Positions 63,631-64,000 of a stretch of DNA of 64,000 nt are shown here, one piece after another (within the stretch, counting starts at the first letter, position 1; each line of letters opens with the position of its first letter). The notes under the pieces were generated by a model, which made no database searches, was not told the DNA's origin, and worked only from the letters and a program-made list of their open reading frames with translations. Position numbers and translations under genes: made by a program. The stretch is from Erythrobacter fulvus (GTDB lineage Bacteria; Pseudomonadota; Alphaproteobacteria; Sphingomonadales; Sphingomonadaceae): positions 1-64,000 of the forward strand of contig NZ_JAQQXQ010000010.1 of NCBI RefSeq assembly GCF_028595285.1, in the 5' to 3' direction.

Positions 63631-64000
63631 GCCCGGCCTGACAGATGTTCTGGATCTCGATCCCCGGGTGGGCGTTCACCTCGATCACCAGCGGGCCATC
63701 GTTGACGTCGAGCACGATGTCCGCCCCGCAGTAACCCAGCCCCACCGCCGGCCCGCATTTCGCCGCCAGTTCGAGCACGCGCTCCCATCCCGGAATCTCG
63801 AACCCGATCAGGTTCACGCCGGTATCGGGGTGGTGGGTGATGGGCGTGCCTTTGACGACCGCGCGGGTGATGCGGCCGGTCTCCATGTCGATCCCTGCAC
63901 CGATCGCGCGTTGGTGGAGGTTGGCCTTGCCGTCGCTCTCGAGCGTCGGCAGCCGCACCATTGCCATCAGCGGGTTGTGGTGAAGGCTGATGACGCGCAG
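63590..64000 (-). CDS. Alpha-L-glutamate ligase-like (RimK/ATP-grasp) protein, partial
   Basis: The C-terminal 137 residues of a gene that runs off the right edge; the frame stays open to base 64000 (LRVISLHHNPLMAMVRLPT). Features are ANLHQRAIGAGIDMETG, a GxDIVLD block (GYCGADIVLDV) and VIEVNAHPGIEIQN, which holds the ATP-grasp metal Glu/Asn. Such proteins join amino acids, often glutamate, to a substrate. Relatives often sit next to inactive-transglutaminase membrane proteins, which would be outside the window. Confidence 0.85.
   Translation of the reverse strand: MRVISLHHNPLMAMVRLPTLESDGKANLHQRAIGAGIDMETGRITRAVVKGTPITHHPDTGVNLIGFEIPGWERVLELAAKCGPAVGLGYCGADIVLDVNDGPLVIEVNAHPGIEIQNICQAGLKVRIAATGEDFR

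Overview
The window looks like chromosome of an alphaproteobacterium of the order Sphingomonadales, most likely Erythrobacteraceae. This is inferred from the G+C-rich coding style, MmcB, the GGQ rescue factor ArfB, the intracellular PHB depolymerase, the DUF2157/GDYXXLXY pair and intergenic palindromes of a kind common in that group. No 16S gene is present, so the genus is not resolved.

Positions 1 to about 10,676 are an integrated genomic island, visibly more A+T-rich than the rest. It ends at a tRNA-Arg(CCG) gene (10647-10723, minus strand), and the last codons of a large serine recombinase are read from the 3' end of that tRNA. The island carries a small RR/DR-repeat protein, a PilZ protein with an intact c-di-GMP motif, a catalytic-core-only tyrosine recombinase between inverted repeats, a membrane GGDEF-EAL protein, an excisionase-like HTH protein, and a tight operon of two further tyrosine recombinases plus a 269-residue protein I do not recognise. 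The left end of the island lies outside the window.

From 10.8 kb the sequence is core-like, dense and full of translationally coupled pairs. 10.8-18 kb: hypothetical gene, mmcB (with a LexA box), sterol-desaturase-like gene, DUF2141 gene, PAS-like protein, M48/TPR protease, DsbA-like protein and second M48 protease. 18-24 kb: LytS/LytTR two-component pair, nadC, small membrane proteins, RNase T2, a second hydroxylase and an RHH protein. 24-36 kb: SARP/TolB/TPR regulator, MFS and APC transporters, PHB depolymerase, ABC exporter, M13 peptidase and uppP. 36-43 kb: phhA, ppk2, an acyl-CoA cluster (hydratase, thiolase, CoA-transferase, acyl-CoA dehydrogenase) and two small lipoproteins. 43-54 kb: beta-helix protein, ribA, xthA, alkaline phosphatase, lolA, rpmG, the arfB-rluA-pabBC operon, a HerA-like ATPase and a VOC protein. 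54-64 kb: aminopeptidase P, S9 peptidase, thioesterase, a diguanylate cyclase, pstS, the DUF2157/GDYXXLXY pair and a glutamate-ligase-like gene cut by the window edge.

The most notable signals are the two-recombinase operon of the island and its c-di-GMP cargo, a consensus parS site after the HerA-like gene, two GTTC-N7-GTTC SOS boxes, a probable CTG start for ribA, a possible small RNA with a strong terminator between the phosphatase gene and lolA, and a 16-bp leader hairpin before the MFS gene.
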